Assembly: GCA_963780545.1 (NCBI GenBank)
Contig: CAWACK010000021.1
Coordinates: 62,001-126,000, forward strand
DNA: 64,000 bases
Origin: UBA8941 sp963780545
GTDB taxonomy: Archaea; Thermoproteota; Bathyarchaeia; TCS64
Reading direction: 5' to 3'
Below the pieces are notes generated by a model. It worked only from the letters and a program-made list of their open reading frames with translations, did not search any database and was not told the DNA's origin. Numbering within the stretch: the stretch's first letter is position 1; each line of letters opens with the position of its first letter. Shown piece after piece: positions 9,114-18,707 of the stretch. Position numbers and translations under genes: made by a program.

Positions 9114-9296
9114 GATGGCAGGAGTGGGCTCAGGATCTCTGTGCAGGAGGCAACGCATCAAGGTATGGGCGAGGATGAGATGAGGAAAGCCGCTGAACTG
9201 ATTAAGAGGTCGGCAGACTGTGAGAGCCCGAAGGTAATGAGAAGCGAAGTCGAGAGACTTGTAACACACTTTAGGCAACTTAAGTATTGCTTCTAG
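9114..9296 (+). pseudogene. glyA: Serine hydroxymethyltransferase C-terminal remnant
   Basis: Reading in frame to the TAG at 9294-9296 gives DGRSGLRISVQEATHQGMGEDEM and ends LVTHFRQLKYCF (line split here to stay short). This matches the C-terminal end of archaeal SHMT, where a SGLRIGVQE-T-GM segment precedes a helical tail ending in an aromatic-Cys-Phe. The frame stays open upstream to about 9012 but loses similarity, and no SHMT catalytic core (PLP lysine region) is present nearby. It is therefore the 3' stump of a deleted or rearranged glyA. Not expected to be functional. Confidence 0.6.
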
Positions 9297-9299
9297 ATT

Positions 9300-10544
9300 T
9301 TACACTTTCAAGCCCGCTCTATTCAATGTGCAACCAAGGAGAACATTCGCCCCCCTCTCCAAATCATCTGTCTCGCTCCGCTCCTCAGGGCTATGACTCA
9401 CACCGTTTTCAGATGGGATGAAAATCATCGCAGTTGGGCAGACTTTGTGCATGAACTGGGCGTCATGTCCTGCGCCGCTTGGCAACCGGAGAGTTGAGTA
9501 GCCGCGCCTTCTAGCCTCTATCTCAACTGATTCGACCATCTCGGGTTTGAAATGGACTGGTTGGGCATCAGCGGTCATTTCCTTCTCGAGCTCCAGTTTT
9601 CTACATCCGGCAACCTCCGACGCCATCCTCTCAACATCCTTCTTCCCCTCTCTGAATGTGGCTTCATCGTAGGAGCGGTAGTCGATGGTGAAGTCCGCCA
9701 GACTGGAAATGACATTGATGGCGCCAGGTTCGAGACGAAGCTTGCCCATCGTACAGAGGGCGTTTCCCCTACGCGCCACCGACTCGAGCAGACGAGTATA
9801 TAACTCGGATACGCCTGCCATAGCGTCCCTACGCATGTCTAGGGGCGTCGTACCGGCGTGGTTTGCCTCACCTTGAAAACGCATTTGCCACCAAGCTATA
9901 CCCTGCACGCCCTCGACGACTCCAACTTGTATTCTCCGTCTATGGAGTATTGGACCCTGTTCTATGTGCAATTCGAAATACGCCTCCGGATCGAGGCGTC
10001 CAGACCCGAGGTAGCCTATCCCTTCCAGTGCCTCCCTCACTGCGACGCCGTTGTCGTCTCTCCTCTCATAGGCTTTCTCCAGCGGGTAGCTACCGGACTT
10101 GACGATGCTCCCCATCATGTCGGGTTGGAACCTGACCCCTTCCTCGTTAGTGAAACAGGCGACCCCGATGGGGTGTATGGTCTCGATTTCATTTTCGTTA
10201 AGGTTCCTAATGACTTCGAGGGCACTGAGCACACCGTAGGAGCCATCGTATATGCCGGCGTCAATAACCGTGTCAAGATGTGAGCCCATGATGACTGGTT
10301 TAAGGGAGGAATTCGAGCCCTTCCGGACTCCAAAGATGTTTCCAATGCTGTCTACGATAACTTTGAGATCCTCCTTATCCATCCAAGAGACTAAAAGATC
10401 CCGAGCTCTCCCGTCCTCCTCGCTTAGGGCGAGTCTCGTAACACCCCTGAAGCCCGACCTCCTGCCGATCCGCCCCATCTCAGCTAGTGATTGCTCGATT
10501 CGGGCGATGTCAATCATCATCTCCACGTTAAGACACTCTCCCAT
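9300..10544 (-). CDS. M20 amidase, N-carbamoyl-amino-acid hydrolase / allantoate amidohydrolase type
   Basis: Zinc-dependent M20 peptidase-family amidohydrolase that would cleave carbamoyl-amino acids or ureido compounds. Metal-binding and catalytic motifs are intact: GSHLDTV, the NEEG glutamates, the HIEQGP signature specific to the HyuC/AllC/beta-ureidopropionase branch, HAGTTPLDMRRDA in the dimerisation domain and SGAGHDAQFM near the end. Length 414 is normal. The start is ATG 10544; an alternative MMID start lies 24-27 bases inside, close behind a GGAG. The gene is convergent with the glyA remnant and divergent from another M20 gene, which suggests a small amidohydrolase locus for purine or pyrimidine degradation or amino-acid salvage. 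Exact substrate is not determinable. Confidence 0.88.
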   Translation of the reverse strand: MGECLNVEMMIDIARIEQSLAEMGRIGRRSGFRGVTRLALSEEDGRARDLLVSWMDKEDLKVIVDSIGNIFGVRKGSNSSLKPVIMGSHLDTVIDAGIYDGSYGVLSALEVIRNLNENEIETIHPIGVACFTNEEGVRFQPDMMGSIVKSGSYPLEKAYERRDDNGVAVREALEGIGYLGSGRLDPEAYFELHIEQGPILHRRRIQVGVVEGVQGIAWWQMRFQGEANHAGTTPLDMRRDAMAGVSELYTRLLESVARRGNALCTMGKLRLEPGAINVISSLADFTIDYRSYDEATFREGKKDVERMASEVAGCRKLELEKEMTADAQPVHFKPEMVESVEIEARRRGYSTLRLPSGAGHDAQFMHKVCPTAMIFIPSENGVSHSPEERSETDDLERGANVLLGCTLNRAGLKV

Positions 10545-10625
10545 ATGAATCGCGACCAGAGGATAAAAAACAAGAACAGAAGACTCTTCAGAAACAATAC
10601 ATATTAAAAACGTTTACAACTAAAC

Positions 10626-11959
10626 ATGGACGAGCTAGAGGCACAGGTTTTCCGATCAATCGAATCCGGAAGGGATAGAATGGTTCGATTCCTCCAGGAC
10701 CTCATTAGGATTGACACCCAAGTCCCTCCGGGGCACGATTATGATAAGGTCTGCGAAGTGATCGAGGATAAATATCGGCACCTCGGCTACTCTACATTCC
10801 TATATGATGCTCCGGAGAAATATATGATTCTCAGCGGAGCGAGGCACATCGGTCTTGAGGGCCCGAGGAGGAACCTCGTTGCCCGACTTAGAGGCATCGG
10901 TAAAGGACCCACGCTTCATATTAGTCCCACACAGACACAGCCGCCATACAGAAGCAGGGGTGGAACTGCGATCCCCTCGGTGGCGAGCTCACAAATACCA
11001 GCAAATACGGCAAGAGCGCCTTCGACAAGGGTGGGGGTTACATCTGGGGCAGAGGCGTCGGCGACGACAAGGGTGAAACCGCAGCCCTCCTACTCGCCCT
11101 CGAAGCTATCATGGAATCTGGAGTTAAGCTCAAGGGAAACCTCGTTGTAACAGCTAATTGTGACGAAGAGATAGGTGGAGTCGCAGGTCTTGGCTACCTC
11201 ATCGGGGAGGGAATAGTGAAGGCGGACCTCGGCATTCAGCTCGACGGTTCCATGACGGGCATAGGCCTCAGCGCCATGGGGAGAACACGTTTCCTCATAC
11301 GCACAAGGGGTAAAAGCTACCACGGACAGATCCCCATACTTGGCGTAAACGCCATCGAGAAGATGAGCAAACTTAACGTTGCCCTAAACGACTATTGGAG
11401 AAACGTCCTTCTTAGACGAAAGTATCAGACCCCCGGCATCGACTTCGGCGAAGACCTCAGAACTAAGGGTATCGACTGCCCAACCGGTATGCTAAACATA
11501 GGTACAATCAAGGGCGGCGTACAAGGAGCTACCGTCCCCGATCTCTGTGAAGAGGAAGTATTACGGGGAATGATACCTGGCGAGACTTACGAGGACACAG
11601 TTGCCGAGTTCAGAGCCGTCCTAGACGGCGTCAAGGTAACCGACGCGGACCTCCTGTACGAGCTTGAGACCATCAACTTTCGCGAGGGCTACGTCGTGCC
11701 AGCCTCAGACCCATATGCACTTGAGTGCCAGTCCCTCATCGAGGAAGCTATAGGACGAAAACTCCCCTTCACCGGCACCCTTGCAAGCACCGATATGAAC
11801 TATCAGGTTGTAGACGGAGCCATGCCTTGTATAAACTTTGGAGTTGGAGGCCCTTACAGTAGAGGTCATAGTCAGGACGAGAACATTAGCATAGATGAGA
11901 TAGTAGAATGCGCTAAGGCTGTTGCCTTAATTATAATACGCAAACTAAACACTCAATGA
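10626..11959 (+). CDS. M20 metallopeptidase, ArgE/DapE-like deacylase (frameshifted)
   Basis: Zinc deacylase of the ArgE/DapE/carboxypeptidase G2 family. The first part reads to LRGIGKGPTLHIS, then the frame breaks near 10922. One base restored there gives SHTDTAAIQKQGW and continues through GRGVGDDKGETAALLLALEA, the metal-binding Asp-Asp region, then ANCDEEIGG with the catalytic Glu. The dimerisation domain (GKSYHGQ) and C-terminal ligand region GVGGPYSRGHSQDE follow. About 444 residues when joined, normal for the family. It diverges from the other M20 gene with 80 bases between starts that carry a TATA-like AAAAACGTTTA/ATATTAAAAA region. Substrate is unknown; acetylornithine, acyl-lysine or peptides are possible. 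Confidence 0.85.
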
Positions 11960-12088
11960 CAATGAGTACTTGAACGGACTTGCTCCATGAAATGTCTTCA
12001 AATCGACTCGAAAAGACACTAAAAGAGTACCTTGATAACCGAATCATCACCGGAAAATACTAAATTGGGAAATAACTCGATTTCGTCA

Positions 12089-12676
12089 CTACTCTCCGAG
12101 TTTATCCTCTATCCTAGTATACATCCAATACCCTAGGATAACCTCCCATACAGCGATATAGGTTACAGAAAGCGCTTCGGGAATTGCAGGGGACTGCCAA
12201 TGTAGTAGCCAAATGACAGCCGCTAGAACCGCTGTCCCCCAGGAGAGTAACGTGTAGAACCTCATCCTCTTCTTGTAGCAGAAGAAACCGATCACAGTGA
12301 CCGCCAATGGGAGAATAACGAAGAAACCCACGCTTACATAAATGTGCCAAGGCTCGATGGTTTCGTTAGCGATCCCTATTCCTACAAGGAGGAAACAAGA
12401 GAGAAGGTGAAGAACACTGCCCAGCTGCCCGATAATGTCTCCCTTCGTCATCTCGAACAAACCCGCACTAAACATCATGATTAAAGCAGCCGTCATAGCT
12501 AGACCAGAGTTAAAAACGACAGACCCAAAACCCTGAGCGCCTAGATCACTGAGGGCATTCACGGACCAGTTGAACCAAGGGCTGAGCCATATACTCATCC
12601 CCACCATCATAAATCCAAAGAGTGGCGCGACTATGCCGAAGAAACCAGCGAGCTGGAGAATCTTGAGGTTCATCAT
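12089..12676 (-). CDS. DUF998 family integral membrane protein
   Basis: A 195-residue protein with about six hydrophobic helices and little else, placed in the cytoplasmic membrane. The motif NWSVNALSDLGAQG near residue 36 is characteristic of DUF998 proteins, where an N-x-L-S-x-L-G stretch follows the first helix. No enzymatic role is established for the family. It starts about 46 bases from the QueT gene on the same strand with its own T-rich upstream region, so co-transcription is possible but unproven. Function unknown. Confidence 0.75.
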   Translation of the reverse strand: MMNLKILQLAGFFGIVAPLFGFMMVGMSIWLSPWFNWSVNALSDLGAQGFGSVVFNSGLAMTAALIMMFSAGLFEMTKGDIIGQLGSVLHLLSCFLLVGIGIANETIEPWHIYVSVGFFVILPLAVTVIGFFCYKKRMRFYTLLSWGTAVLAAVIWLLHWQSPAIPEALSVTYIAVWEVILGYWMYTRIEDKLGE

Positions 12677-12721
12677 CGAAAAAGACGTACGACAAATGTT
12701 AAGCGTATCGCCTAGCGCGTG

Positions 12722-13240
12722 TTAGTCGACACCGATCCCTCTCGACTCGAGCAACTTTTTAAGCCCCGACGCTTCCAGCGACCTTACTAGGCCATATCCA
12801 AGTACTGAGACTGCGATCAAACTGCTTAGTGATATACTCACCATCATCGCCAGCCAGATAGGGAGACTGAAACCGAAGATGTCTGGTGGGGGGAAGAAAA
12901 GCCACAGGTAGCCTCCCACGACCACACCTATGACTAGGGAAGCCGCTGCACATGCCACCAGAAGGTTTCTTTTCATCTTCCAAATCAACATGCCCGCTAA
13001 CAGGTTGGCCAATGCACCGAAGATAACGTCCATTGGACCCAAAAAAAAGTATAGGTTACCAATCAGGGCACCGAGCGATACCCCCACCGCAGCCGGCCAA
13101 CCTAGTAGTGCGGCTAAGGGTATCAAACAGTCTGCAACTCTGAGTTGAACGGGACCGAAACTGATTGGCGCAAGCACTATCACGAGTGTCGCGTATAACG
13201 CCGCTAAGATTGCGGCTAGACTAATATCTACTATCCTCAT
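12722..13240 (-). CDS. queT: QueT-type ECF substrate-binding membrane protein
   Basis: Predicted S component of an ECF-type transporter for a queuosine/archaeosine precursor (preQ1 or related 7-deazaguanine). The 172-residue protein has five to six membrane helices, and the signature FGPVQLRVADCLIPLAALLG early in the sequence is typical of QueT. The ATG at 13240 is chosen because GGGAGG stands just ahead of it; a GTG four codons upstream lies inside that ribosome-binding site. No ECF ATPases are in the window. The leader contains competing GC stems (see the next entry), which fits regulation by a metabolite in other organisms but is unproven here. Confidence 0.78.
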   Translation of the reverse strand: MRIVDISLAAILAALYATLVIVLAPISFGPVQLRVADCLIPLAALLGWPAAVGVSLGALIGNLYFFLGPMDVIFGALANLLAGMLIWKMKRNLLVACAAASLVIGVVVGGYLWLFFPPPDIFGFSLPIWLAMMVSISLSSLIAVSVLGYGLVRSLEASGLKKLLESRGIGVD

Positions 13241-13272
13241 GCCTCCCTTCACCGGGGTTTCTTCAGCGGAAT

Positions 13273-13296
13273 CGGGTGGGAGGCCCCACTCACCCG
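13273..13296 (-). promoter_or_regulatory. GC hairpin in the queT leader with two alternative pairings
   Basis: About 35 bases upstream of the queT start, CGGGTG (13273-13278) can pair with CACCCG (13291-13296). An inner GTGGG can instead pair with CCCAC over a four-base loop. The two stems share bases and exclude each other. It does not match a known preQ1 riboswitch consensus that I can recall. Could be an attenuator or chance GC structure. Confidence 0.25.
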
Positions 13297-13528
13297 CCAG
13301 GCTAACAAAAAACTAAGCACCTTATAACCATTCCCTAAAAAATAGGGAATAATCAGTACCATCCGCAAGAATGGACACCAGATTGCACAGCAAACGTTTC
13401 ATTGAAGCTAATTCGACAGGGTCGTGCCACAGAATTAATACGAAACTGTGTGCGTGTTGCTTCATAAAATATAAAATTCGCTTAATATTCTCTAGTTCTT
13501 TATATTACCCTTAGACGAAGGAAATAAT

Positions 13529-14140
13529 ATGGAGAAGATCGACCTCCGAAAACAGTTCAAAGAATTGTATTCTCCGAGGGAGAAACCGGAAATCTTAGAG
13601 ATACCAAAATTCGGTTACATCACGTATACAGGGCGTGGGGAGCCAGGGGGAGTCGCTTACACAATGGCATTAAATGCACTTTACTCGACGATTTATTCAC
13701 TCAAGTTCGCCTCCAAGAAGCAAGGCAGAGATTTCATGGTGATGCCACTCGAGGGGCTCTGGTGGTGGGACAATCCTAAGGTTGTCAACCTAGAAGATGC
13801 TCCACCAAGGGAGATGTGGAACTGGACGGCAATGATCATGGTTCCAGACTTTATTACTCATGAGATATTAGAAAAGCTAAAAGCGGAAATCGCTGAGAGG
13901 AAGGAAAACGCCATCAAAAAGGTCAGGTTAGAGAGATTCAAGGAAGGTCTCTCAGCCCAGATCCTCCACGTTGGTAAATTCAGCGACGAGCCCCGCAGCC
14001 AAAAAATCCTTCACGGTTTCATCAAGGAGCAGGGATACAGGCTGAGGGGAACCCACCACGAGATCTACCTGAGTAATCCGCGGCGTACAGCTCCCGAAAA
14101 GTGGAAGACCATCCTCAGGCACCCCGTAGAGAAACTCTAG
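13529..14140 (+). CDS. GyrI-like small-molecule-binding domain protein
   Basis: A stand-alone GyrI-like/SOUL-type ligand-binding protein of 203 residues without a DNA-binding domain. The opening KIDLRKQFKELYSPREKP and the tail HEIYLSNPRRTAPEKWKTILRHPV are hallmarks of this family, in which the C-terminal SNPRR-P-EK-KT-LR motif is strongly conserved. WWWDNPK in the middle is also typical. Such proteins bind hydrophobic or cationic small molecules, and some hydrolyse cyclopropanyl compounds. A TATA-like TTTATATTA at about 13500 lies about 28 bases before the ATG, so the transcript may be nearly leaderless. Monocistronic by context. Confidence 0.82.
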   Translation: MEKIDLRKQFKELYSPREKPEILEIPKFGYITYTGRGEPGGVAYTMALNALYSTIYSLKFASKKQGRDFMVMPLEGLWWWDNPKVVNLEDAPPREMWNWTAMIMVPDFITHEILEKLKAEIAERKENAIKKVRLERFKEGLSAQILHVGKFSDEPRSQKILHGFIKEQGYRLRGTHHEIYLSNPRRTAPEKWKTILRHPVEKL

Positions 14141-14198
14141 CTAACAGACACCTTCTATACTCACGTTGCGTGTATTTGAGGGTAAAAGAGGCACCTAA

Positions 14199-15108
14199 GT
14201 GATCGATTACCATGTTCACGAGCGCCACTCGAGGGATGCACTTACTGCCAATGTTGCGGAGTACGTTAAGGTCGCGGAAACCAGAGGGATTAATGAGATC
14301 GCCTTCACAACACACCTTATTACAACCGGCCCAGACGTAGATGTGAGTATACCGGTTGAGGAGTTACCGGGGTATTCGCCTTCACAACGCACCTTATAAC
14401 AACCGGCCCAGACGTAGATGTGAGTATCCCGGTTGAGGAGTTACCAGGCTAATTAACGAAATCGAGGCTGCGAAGGAGACTACAAATGTCAGACTTCTCA
14501 TTGGCCTCGAGGTCGACTACTTCCCTGAGGAGGAGCACCACCTCGAACACATCCTCTCCGAGTACAAATTCGACTTTATCCTAGGCAGCACACATTACAT
14601 CCATGGCATCGATATAGGCTCAAGAGGCCTAGCGGAGCAATTCTTCGCAGGTCGCTCAATAAGCAATGGTGCTGACGAGTACTTCAGTGTATGGAAGCAG
14701 GCGATTGAAAGCGGACTATTCGATGTCATGGCCCACCCGGATTACTGGAGGAAGTACATCCACCTCTTCAGGGAAAAGGCGCATTGGAGCGACTACGGCT
14801 CCGTAGTCTTCGAAGCACTAGAAGTACTAGCGAATAATGGTGTAGGAATTGAGGTAAATACATCAGGCGTCCGCCATGGAACCGGAAGTTTTTTTCCTCT
14901 ACAGGAGTTCCTCATCGCTGCTCACGATGTGGGTGTAAAGACCGTTACAGTCGGAAGTGACAGCCATACAGCTGGTACCCTAGGATTCAGACTCGAGGAG
15001 GCGGCGAAGCAGCTCAAGGATGCTGGATTTACATCGATGAGCATTTTTAGAGGTCGAAAGAATACGAAGGTCTCCATCGATAACTTTTTGATGAGCAGCT
15101 TACCCTAG
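14199..15108 (+). CDS. PHP-family phosphatase (histidinol-phosphatase type), disrupted
   Basis: Metal-dependent PHP-domain phosphoesterase resembling HisK histidinol phosphatase. GTG 14199 follows a GAGG and begins V-I-D-Y-H-V-H, the first metal motif; later come GLEVDYFP, GSTHYI, FDVMAHPDYW and GSDSHTA, so the complete set of histidines is present. The frame is broken by a 77-base tandem duplication (copies from 14301 and 14378), and a further one-base shift near 14445 leads to RLINEIEAAKE. As it stands only 66 and then 126 codons are open from start codons. The product would be inactive unless the duplication is an assembly artefact. The symbol hisK is possible but not certain. Confidence 0.75.
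14301..14447. repeat. 77-base-period tandem duplication inside the PHP gene
   Basis: About 70 bases starting GCCTTCACAAC at 14301 recur at 14378 with three mismatches (C/A to G, T to A, A to C type changes) before the copies diverge. The period of 77 is not a multiple of three, so the duplication shifts the reading frame. The mismatches show the copies have diverged or that one was poorly read. Confidence 0.85.
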
Positions 15109-15338
15109 CAGAATCTATAATTAGGTTTCACTACTAAGTCGACTCCAGCCTCAATACTCTCCGATATTGTGTGAGGTAAAGCACACATCTATTCCACATG
15201 CGCTAGATGAAGTGAGGAGCTAACAACCCTTAAGAAAGATACTTTGAATAAGTTTTTGGAAAATTTAGAGATAGCTAAAGAAGGAATCATTCTCAACTAC
15301 AATTCCAGCATCAAAATGCTAGTAAGTACTCTGGAGCT
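15109..15338. other. Convergent intergenic region
   Basis: About 230 bases between the PHP gene and the HtrA gene. On the + strand an open frame ends at the TAG near 15342 and reads T-L-K-K-D-T-L-N-K-F-L-E-N-L-E-I, with only a TTG as possible start. It may be a remnant or chance. No terminator hairpin is obvious. Confidence 0.3.
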
Positions 15339-16569
15339 TTAGGGCTGCGGCCTAGTGCCTAGAGTCACGGTGATGTCACTTGGAGACATTATTTCTAAGT
15401 ATCGTCAGGGTGATCATGTCTCCGGGCTTCTTGTTTCTCTGAAGGTAGACAATTAGGTCGTAGAAGTTCTTCATTGAAGTACCGTCTACCGCAGTAATAA
15501 CATCGCCTCCGACGGAGACATTAGCGCCATCGATTGTTGCGGTCCTCGTACCGCCTTTTAATCCAGCCTTGTCTGCTGGTCCGTTCGAAGTCACAGAGAC
15601 GATTAATGTACCATGGGTCCCTGCAGGCAGGTTCATTGCGGCTATGACATCTGGGGTCACGTCCCTGCCCTCAATGCCAAGGTATGGGTAGTCGTAGCTA
15701 CCTTTTGAGAGGAGGCTCGGGAGCTCTCTGGTGATCGTATCGCTTGGAACGGCGAACCCTATACCTCTTGAGGTATCCGACGGGATAGCTGTGTTTATCC
15801 CCACCACCTCGCCGGCCATGTTGAGGAGCGGCCCACCGCTATTACCCGGGTTGATGGCCGCGTCGGTCTGGATAACATCAACGATTGGGTAGTTACCCTG
15901 CGAGTCCATCTGCCTCTCGACTGCGCTTACTATTCCATGTGTAAGGGTGTCCGCCAACCCGTATGGGTTACCGATCGCAACAACATCTTCACCGACTTGA
16001 AGGCTCGAGGAGCTACCGAGCTTCAGGGGCTTCAGGATACCCACAGGGACGTCGACTTTTATAACCGCTAGATCCGAGTACGGATCCCTACCAACTAGGG
16101 TTGCCTTGACGATTGTTCCGTTGATGAAGGTTACAGTGATGCTGCTTGCATCTTGGACTACATGATTGTTGGTGATTATCCTTCCTTCGGTATCATATAC
16201 AAACCCGCTTCCTTGCGCTGCGCCGGTTGGGAGAGTAACACTGATCAGCACCACGCTGTCTTTTGTTTGGTTGTAGAGCTGAATGAGGCTCGAAGCTGGT
16301 AGTGTTGTGGATCCGCTTCCACTACTATTCTTCAAAGCATTTTGCAGGGTTGAGATTTCGGCGTTTGCGATACTGATCTGAGACTCGATCTCCTGCATAG
16401 ACGTAGTCAGAGTCGAGACTTGGCTCTTCACTCCCAACAATTGCTCATTTGTGTTGACCGTCGTATAGGCTATCAAAGCCACATTGGCCAATACCAGTAT
16501 AGCAACAAGGATGGGAAGCCAACTCATTGTACGTTTCTGGCGGCTGCCGTAGAACCATTCGTCGCTCAT
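15339..16569 (-). CDS. HtrA/DegP-like serine protease, membrane-anchored (frameshift near 3' end)
   Basis: S1C trypsin-fold protease for quality control on the outer face of the membrane. An N-terminal membrane anchor (SWLPILVAILVLANVALIAY) is followed by a coiled-coil-like linker, then the catalytic triad: His about 136 in TNNHVVQ, Asp about 166 in SDLAVIKV and Ser about 244 in GNSGGPLL. A single PDZ domain ends the protein (LKGG, GGDVITAVDG). The ORF stops at 15376, but an extra base near 15378 explains this: without it the protein continues D-I-T-V-T-L-G-T to 15339, matching the end of its paralogue at 34660-35991. The ATG at 16569 is preferred to a GTG three codons earlier. Confidence 0.9.
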
Positions 16570-17050
16570 CGAAGACACTACCTGGAGATATCAATTTTGT
16601 TGGGGATAAAGATACCTTAATAGTTTGTAAAGTCGAGAAACCCAGTTTGGTTATGCCTTCTATTTACACGCAGTCCTCTTCAATTACCTCCTTAAGTGAA
16701 TGCATATCTATAAGGGCAACCTCACCTGAGAGAGGATGCTGGTAGAGGCAGCAGCTTTCATCCTTCTCCTCAAGGCTGTTTTTCTACACTCTGAATAAGA
16801 GCACCACGCGCGCACAAATAACAACTCATGTCCTCGAAGGTTGATTCCCAAGTTGTTTCCCGTTTTTCCCATGCGTCGGGAAAAGATTCAATGCATGACT
16901 ACGTTTTGGATCCAAGCAGTGGTTGGCATTTGGCTAGCCTAGAAGCCTGCTTCTGTAAGCAACTGCTTCTATTTCTGCCCCGGATTCTACTTTTCAATAT
17001 CAGCTTCAGATAATCCAACTTGGATATACGCGTAGTTTGGGAAAGAGGGG
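16570..17050. other. Intergenic region between htrA and atpC
   Basis: About 480 bases. On the minus strand a short frame ends at 16664 and reads Q-H-P-L-S-G-E-V-A-L-I-D-M-H-S-L-K-E, preceded by two adjacent Cys; only 39 codons are open after a TAG. It looks protein-like but matches nothing I know, and may be a decayed gene. A GCGCGC run lies at about 16805. The htrA promoter should also lie in this stretch. Confidence 0.3.
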
Positions 17051-18076
17051 TTAGGAGATGTTAGGGATAACGAGGTATTTTAGGAACTCCTCGCCCTGAA
17101 GACCCTGCTCCTTGGCCCAAGCGACTCCAACCAGATCGTCCTTCTCCAACTCGCTGAAGACAAGATAGGCCATTATGGGGTTGAAGCCGAAGTCGTTCCC
17201 ACCTCTCGCCTGAGTTACAGTCTTGTATATCTGGCTCCGAAGGTTGGTACGGATCAAGGCAACGTCTCCCTCATAAATAGGAGCAAGGATATCACTGTAG
17301 GGCTTCCCAAGGCTCTCAACCGACTCCCTTAGATCAGCGCCATTGACGACGAGGTGAAGCACATCTTTACTGATGTTGTACGTGACATCGAACATCTCGG
17401 GTTTCAAGCCTTCGCCCTCCTTGGATGCCCGACTCTGCTTGACTGCAACCAAGAAATTCTCTATGTCGGCCTCGAGCTCAACAATTTTGCTTATCAGATA
17501 TCTCTGATCCCGCGGGAGCTTATCCACAGTCTTCAAGATCGTGGTGCTATAGAGGTGCTGCAGCTCTAGTTGCAGGGGCCAGATTGCGTCGTACTGTTTA
17601 TAGGCCGTCACCTTATCAGCCACCACATCATAGTTTGTACCCTTCAACATCTCTAGTAGCGCATCCATGTCACCGACATCGGACAACGCTTGGTAGCTCG
17701 GGGCCTTGAAGGGCATCATGGGGACGAGGCTCGCTTGGATCTCTTGAGGCGTCTCATCGCTGAACTTGCCCCGGATTATCCTATCGAGGTTCAGAGTCTC
17801 GAATCGCATATAGTAGTAAGTCTGGAGGAGTTCCCCTATCCTGCTGGGGACGATGTCGACTATCTTAACGATGCGTTCGATGAATTTTTGGTAGAAAACT
17901 CGCTCGAGGCTTGTGCTTGGGTTCACATCCGGCTCGAGGCTGATCTGCCCATATGGGGTTTGGGAGAGTTGGACTATGAACTCCTCTAGGCTGTCCGCGG
18001 ATGTGATTGACCGCATCTGCTGTGATGTTAGCAGATCGGCGAGAAGCGCATGGCTCCTGACTACCGCGTAGGTCAT
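17051..18076 (-). CDS. atpC: A-type ATP synthase subunit C (d-like stalk adaptor)
   Basis: Funnel-shaped subunit that couples the central stalk to the membrane rotor ring of the archaeal A1Ao ATP synthase. The 341-residue length and the three-fold repeated helical pattern are normal; ETLNLDRIIRGKF and the repeated E-x-N/D-x2-x2-I-R-type motifs match the family. It begins MTYAVVRSHALLADLL, directly after subunit D with an 11-base gap, and is last in the run F-H-E-A-B-D-C. No membrane segment, as expected. Uninterrupted. Confidence 0.88.
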   Translation of the reverse strand: MTYAVVRSHALLADLLTSQQMRSITSADSLEEFIVQLSQTPYGQISLEPDVNPSTSLERVFYQKFIERIVKIVDIVPSRIGELLQTYYYMRFETLNLDRIIRGKFSDETPQEIQASLVPMMPFKAPSYQALSDVGDMDALLEMLKGTNYDVVADKVTAYKQYDAIWPLQLELQHLYSTTILKTVDKLPRDQRYLISKIVELEADIENFLVAVKQSRASKEGEGLKPEMFDVTYNISKDVLHLVVNGADLRESVESLGKPYSDILAPIYEGDVALIRTNLRSQIYKTVTQARGGNDFGFNPIMAYLVFSELEKDDLVGVAWAKEQGLQGEEFLKYLVIPNIS

Positions 18077-18087
18077 GCTACCAGTCT

Positions 18088-18705
18088 TTACCTTTCCGAT
18101 GCCAACGCACCCCCGATCAGCTTAATACGCACTAGGTCCTCCATCTGCTCTTCGTCGAGTTTGTCCTGAATGTATTTTATTACAGCCTTCATATCGGGGA
18201 TGACAGTGTTTTCAAGGGCGTTCACCTTGCGGTTGGTCTTCCCCAGCTCGTCGGCGAGCCTCTCGACCCTGCTCTCAAACTCGGCAAGTCTGATGATCTC
18301 CTCGAGGATCGAATAGACTTTGTCTGAGGCGTAGCTTAGAGTGATATCAAGCTCTCCCTCGACTTTGGGTCTGCTGAGGATCTTGATGTAGGGGTACTGG
18401 ACGCCCATGACACTCTTCGGCAGCAGGTCGATGTCTAGTGTGCTGCGTATGCTGTTGGCTTGGCTCTCTACCTCGGTCGGTCCTAGGCTGAGGTAGGCGG
18501 CCTGAACAGCCTTGTAGGCCTCCTGGAGGTTGTTGAGAAGAAGCCTACGTCTTCCCCTGAGCACCTCGATGGACTCACTCAACTCTTTAGCGAGGTGGTC
18601 TCTCTTGAGCTTGAGGAACTCTGTGCCTCGCTCAATGAAGACTATGCTACGCTGCATTTCCATGAGGTAGCCCTTTGTGGGCCGGACTCCACTCTTCGAG
18701 GACAA
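18088..18705 (-). CDS. atpD: A-type ATP synthase subunit D (central stalk)
   Basis: Central rotor shaft turning inside the A3B3 head. It is a long antiparallel coiled coil: an N-terminal helix starting GVRPTKGYLMEMQRSIVFIERG, then LKLKRDHLAKEL, and a C-terminal helix with LADELGKTNRKVNALENTVIP, a strongly conserved family signature. Length of 205 is typical. The start at 18705 sits three bases after the atpB stop, supporting translational coupling. No frame damage. Confidence 0.94.
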   Translation of the reverse strand: MSSKSGVRPTKGYLMEMQRSIVFIERGTEFLKLKRDHLAKELSESIEVLRGRRRLLLNNLQEAYKAVQAAYLSLGPTEVESQANSIRSTLDIDLLPKSVMGVQYPYIKILSRPKVEGELDITLSYASDKVYSILEEIIRLAEFESRVERLADELGKTNRKVNALENTVIPDMKAVIKYIQDKLDEEQMEDLVRIKLIGGALASER

Positions 18706-18707
18706 AG

